Source: Rhizobium sp. RM (GTDB lineage Bacteria; Pseudomonadota; Alphaproteobacteria; Rhizobiales; Rhizobiaceae). From it: a DNA stretch of 64,000 bases. The stretch covers positions 372,001 through 436,000 of the forward strand of contig NZ_JACAWV010000002.1 of NCBI RefSeq assembly GCF_013390595.1, read 5' to 3'. Below the pieces are notes generated by a model. The model was not told the origin of the DNA. It saw nothing but the letters and a program-made list of their open reading frames with translations, and ran no database searches. Within the stretch, counting starts at the first letter, position 1; the number at the start of each line of letters is the position of its first letter. This document shows, one piece after another, positions 63,468-64,000 of the stretch. A program made the position numbers and the translations under genes.

Positions 63468-64000
63468 TCAGATCACCAGCAGAGGCGTCTTGCCTTTTAC
63501 CCGGTCGTAGAGATCGATAGCGTCCTGCATCAGCATTCTGACGCAGCCCGACGAGGAATTCTTGCCGATCGTGCGCCAGCTTGGCGATCCGTGAATGCGG
63601 TAAAGCGTGTCCTTGCCGTTCTGGAAAATATACATGGCGCGCGCACCAAGCGGGTTCTTCGGGCCGGGGGCCATTCCGCCGGCTTCAACACTGTAGGGTT
63701 TAAGCTCGGGGTTGCGCGCAATCATGTCGTCAGGCGCCTTCCACCGTGGCCACTTCTGCTTCCATTGCACGACGGCGCGTCCCTTCCAGGAGCGCCCCTG
63801 TGTTCCAAGTCCGACGCCGTAACGTATGGCCCGGCCGTTTGGCAGCACCCAGTAAAGGAACCGCTCGCGGGTATCGACGACAATGGAATAGGCCGGCTCG
63901 GTCGTGGCGTAAGCGACCTCCTGGCGCAGATATTGCGGATCGATGGCGCGGTGGTTGACCGCAGGCACATCAAATCCGCCATCTGTCAAAGCGGCATAGA
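63468..64000 (-). CDS. L,D-transpeptidase (YkuD family), 5' end beyond the window
   Basis: Peptidoglycan cross-linking or lipoprotein-attaching transpeptidase. Visible residues show the YkuD domain (YSIVVDTRERFLYWVLPNGRAIRYGVG) and the catalytic IHGSPS with SSGCVRM (Cys nucleophile). The frame is open to the window edge without a supported start; upstream residues (YAALTDGG) look coding, so the N-terminus, probably with a signal peptide, lies outside. At least 177 codons are inside. Confidence 0.93.
   Translation of the reverse strand, partial: YAALTDGGFDVPAVNHRAIDPQYLRQEVAYATTEPAYSIVVDTRERFLYWVLPNGRAIRYGVGLGTQGRSWKGRAVVQWKQKWPRWKAPDDMIARNPELKPYSVEAGGMAPGPKNPLGARAMYIFQNGKDTLYRIHGSPSWRTIGKNSSSGCVRMLMQDAIDLYDRVKGKTPLLVI

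Overview
This window is chromosomal DNA of an alphaproteobacterium of the family Rhizobiaceae, most likely of the Agrobacterium/Rhizobium group. I judge this from gene content and order read directly from the sequence, not from a database search. Diagnostic features are the pyruvate dehydrogenase E1-beta with its own lipoyl domain, the fused ispDF gene, the dusB-ntrB-ntrC-ntrY-ntrX-trkA-hfq-hflX run, the cysG-DUF2849-cysI-DUF934 run, and high-GC coding sequence. Most of the window is core metabolism. No tRNA, rRNA, CRISPR array, transposase or phage gene was seen.

Layout. 1-10.3 kb: a glyoxalase-like protein, kdsA (lipopolysaccharide Kdo), eno, a small septum-formation protein, then pdhA-pdhB-pdhC, an SGNH hydrolase, lpd and a small membrane protein. 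lipA follows at 10.4 kb, so the 2-oxoacid dehydrogenase and the enzyme that makes its lipoyl cofactor lie together. 11.4-16.7 kb: an EamA transporter and AraC regulator, a 58-codon gene, a FlaR-like P-loop kinase, a CoQ-binding START protein, cinA-like and ispDF. 17-27.7 kb: the nitrogen regulatory cluster (dusB, ntrBC, ntrYX), trkA, hfq and hflX. 27.8-30.5 kb: a diguanylate cyclase, mazG and a nucleoside deaminase. 30.7-35.7 kb: sirohaem synthesis and sulfite reduction (cysG, DUF2849, cysI, DUF934) followed by ferredoxin-NADP reductase. 35.7-39.9 kb: an MFS transporter, a secreted protein, a second diguanylate cyclase and an exo/endonuclease-phosphatase protein. 39.9-44.6 kb: the glycine cleavage operon gcvT-gcvH-gcvP behind a tandem glycine riboswitch. 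44.7-54.1 kb: mixed genes including a copper-handling pair (DUF2946-like and a YcnI-PCuAC fusion), crcB, a pseudouridine synthase, an ATP12-type assembly factor, S-formylglutathione hydrolase and a chromate transporter. 54.1-58.4 kb: the most accessory-looking part, a methyltransferase, a 0.5-kb AT-rich gap and an autotransporter adhesin-like gene. 58.4-64 kb: two acetyltransferases, a TRIC-type channel, a second class-B penicillin-binding protein, a LysR regulator, an orphan glycine riboswitch and an L,D-transpeptidase cut by the window edge.

The most noteworthy signal is a second complete-looking tandem glycine riboswitch at about 63.2-63.4 kb. It does not precede a glycine cleavage or glycine transport gene. 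It sits directly before a 63-codon open frame with a strong ribosome-binding site that the leader could mask by pairing. Other unexplained structures are a 12-bp inverted repeat in the cysG leader, a 9-bp dyad before fpr, two dyads in the ispDF/dusB divergent region, and a hairpin covering the ribosome-binding site of the FlaR-like gene.
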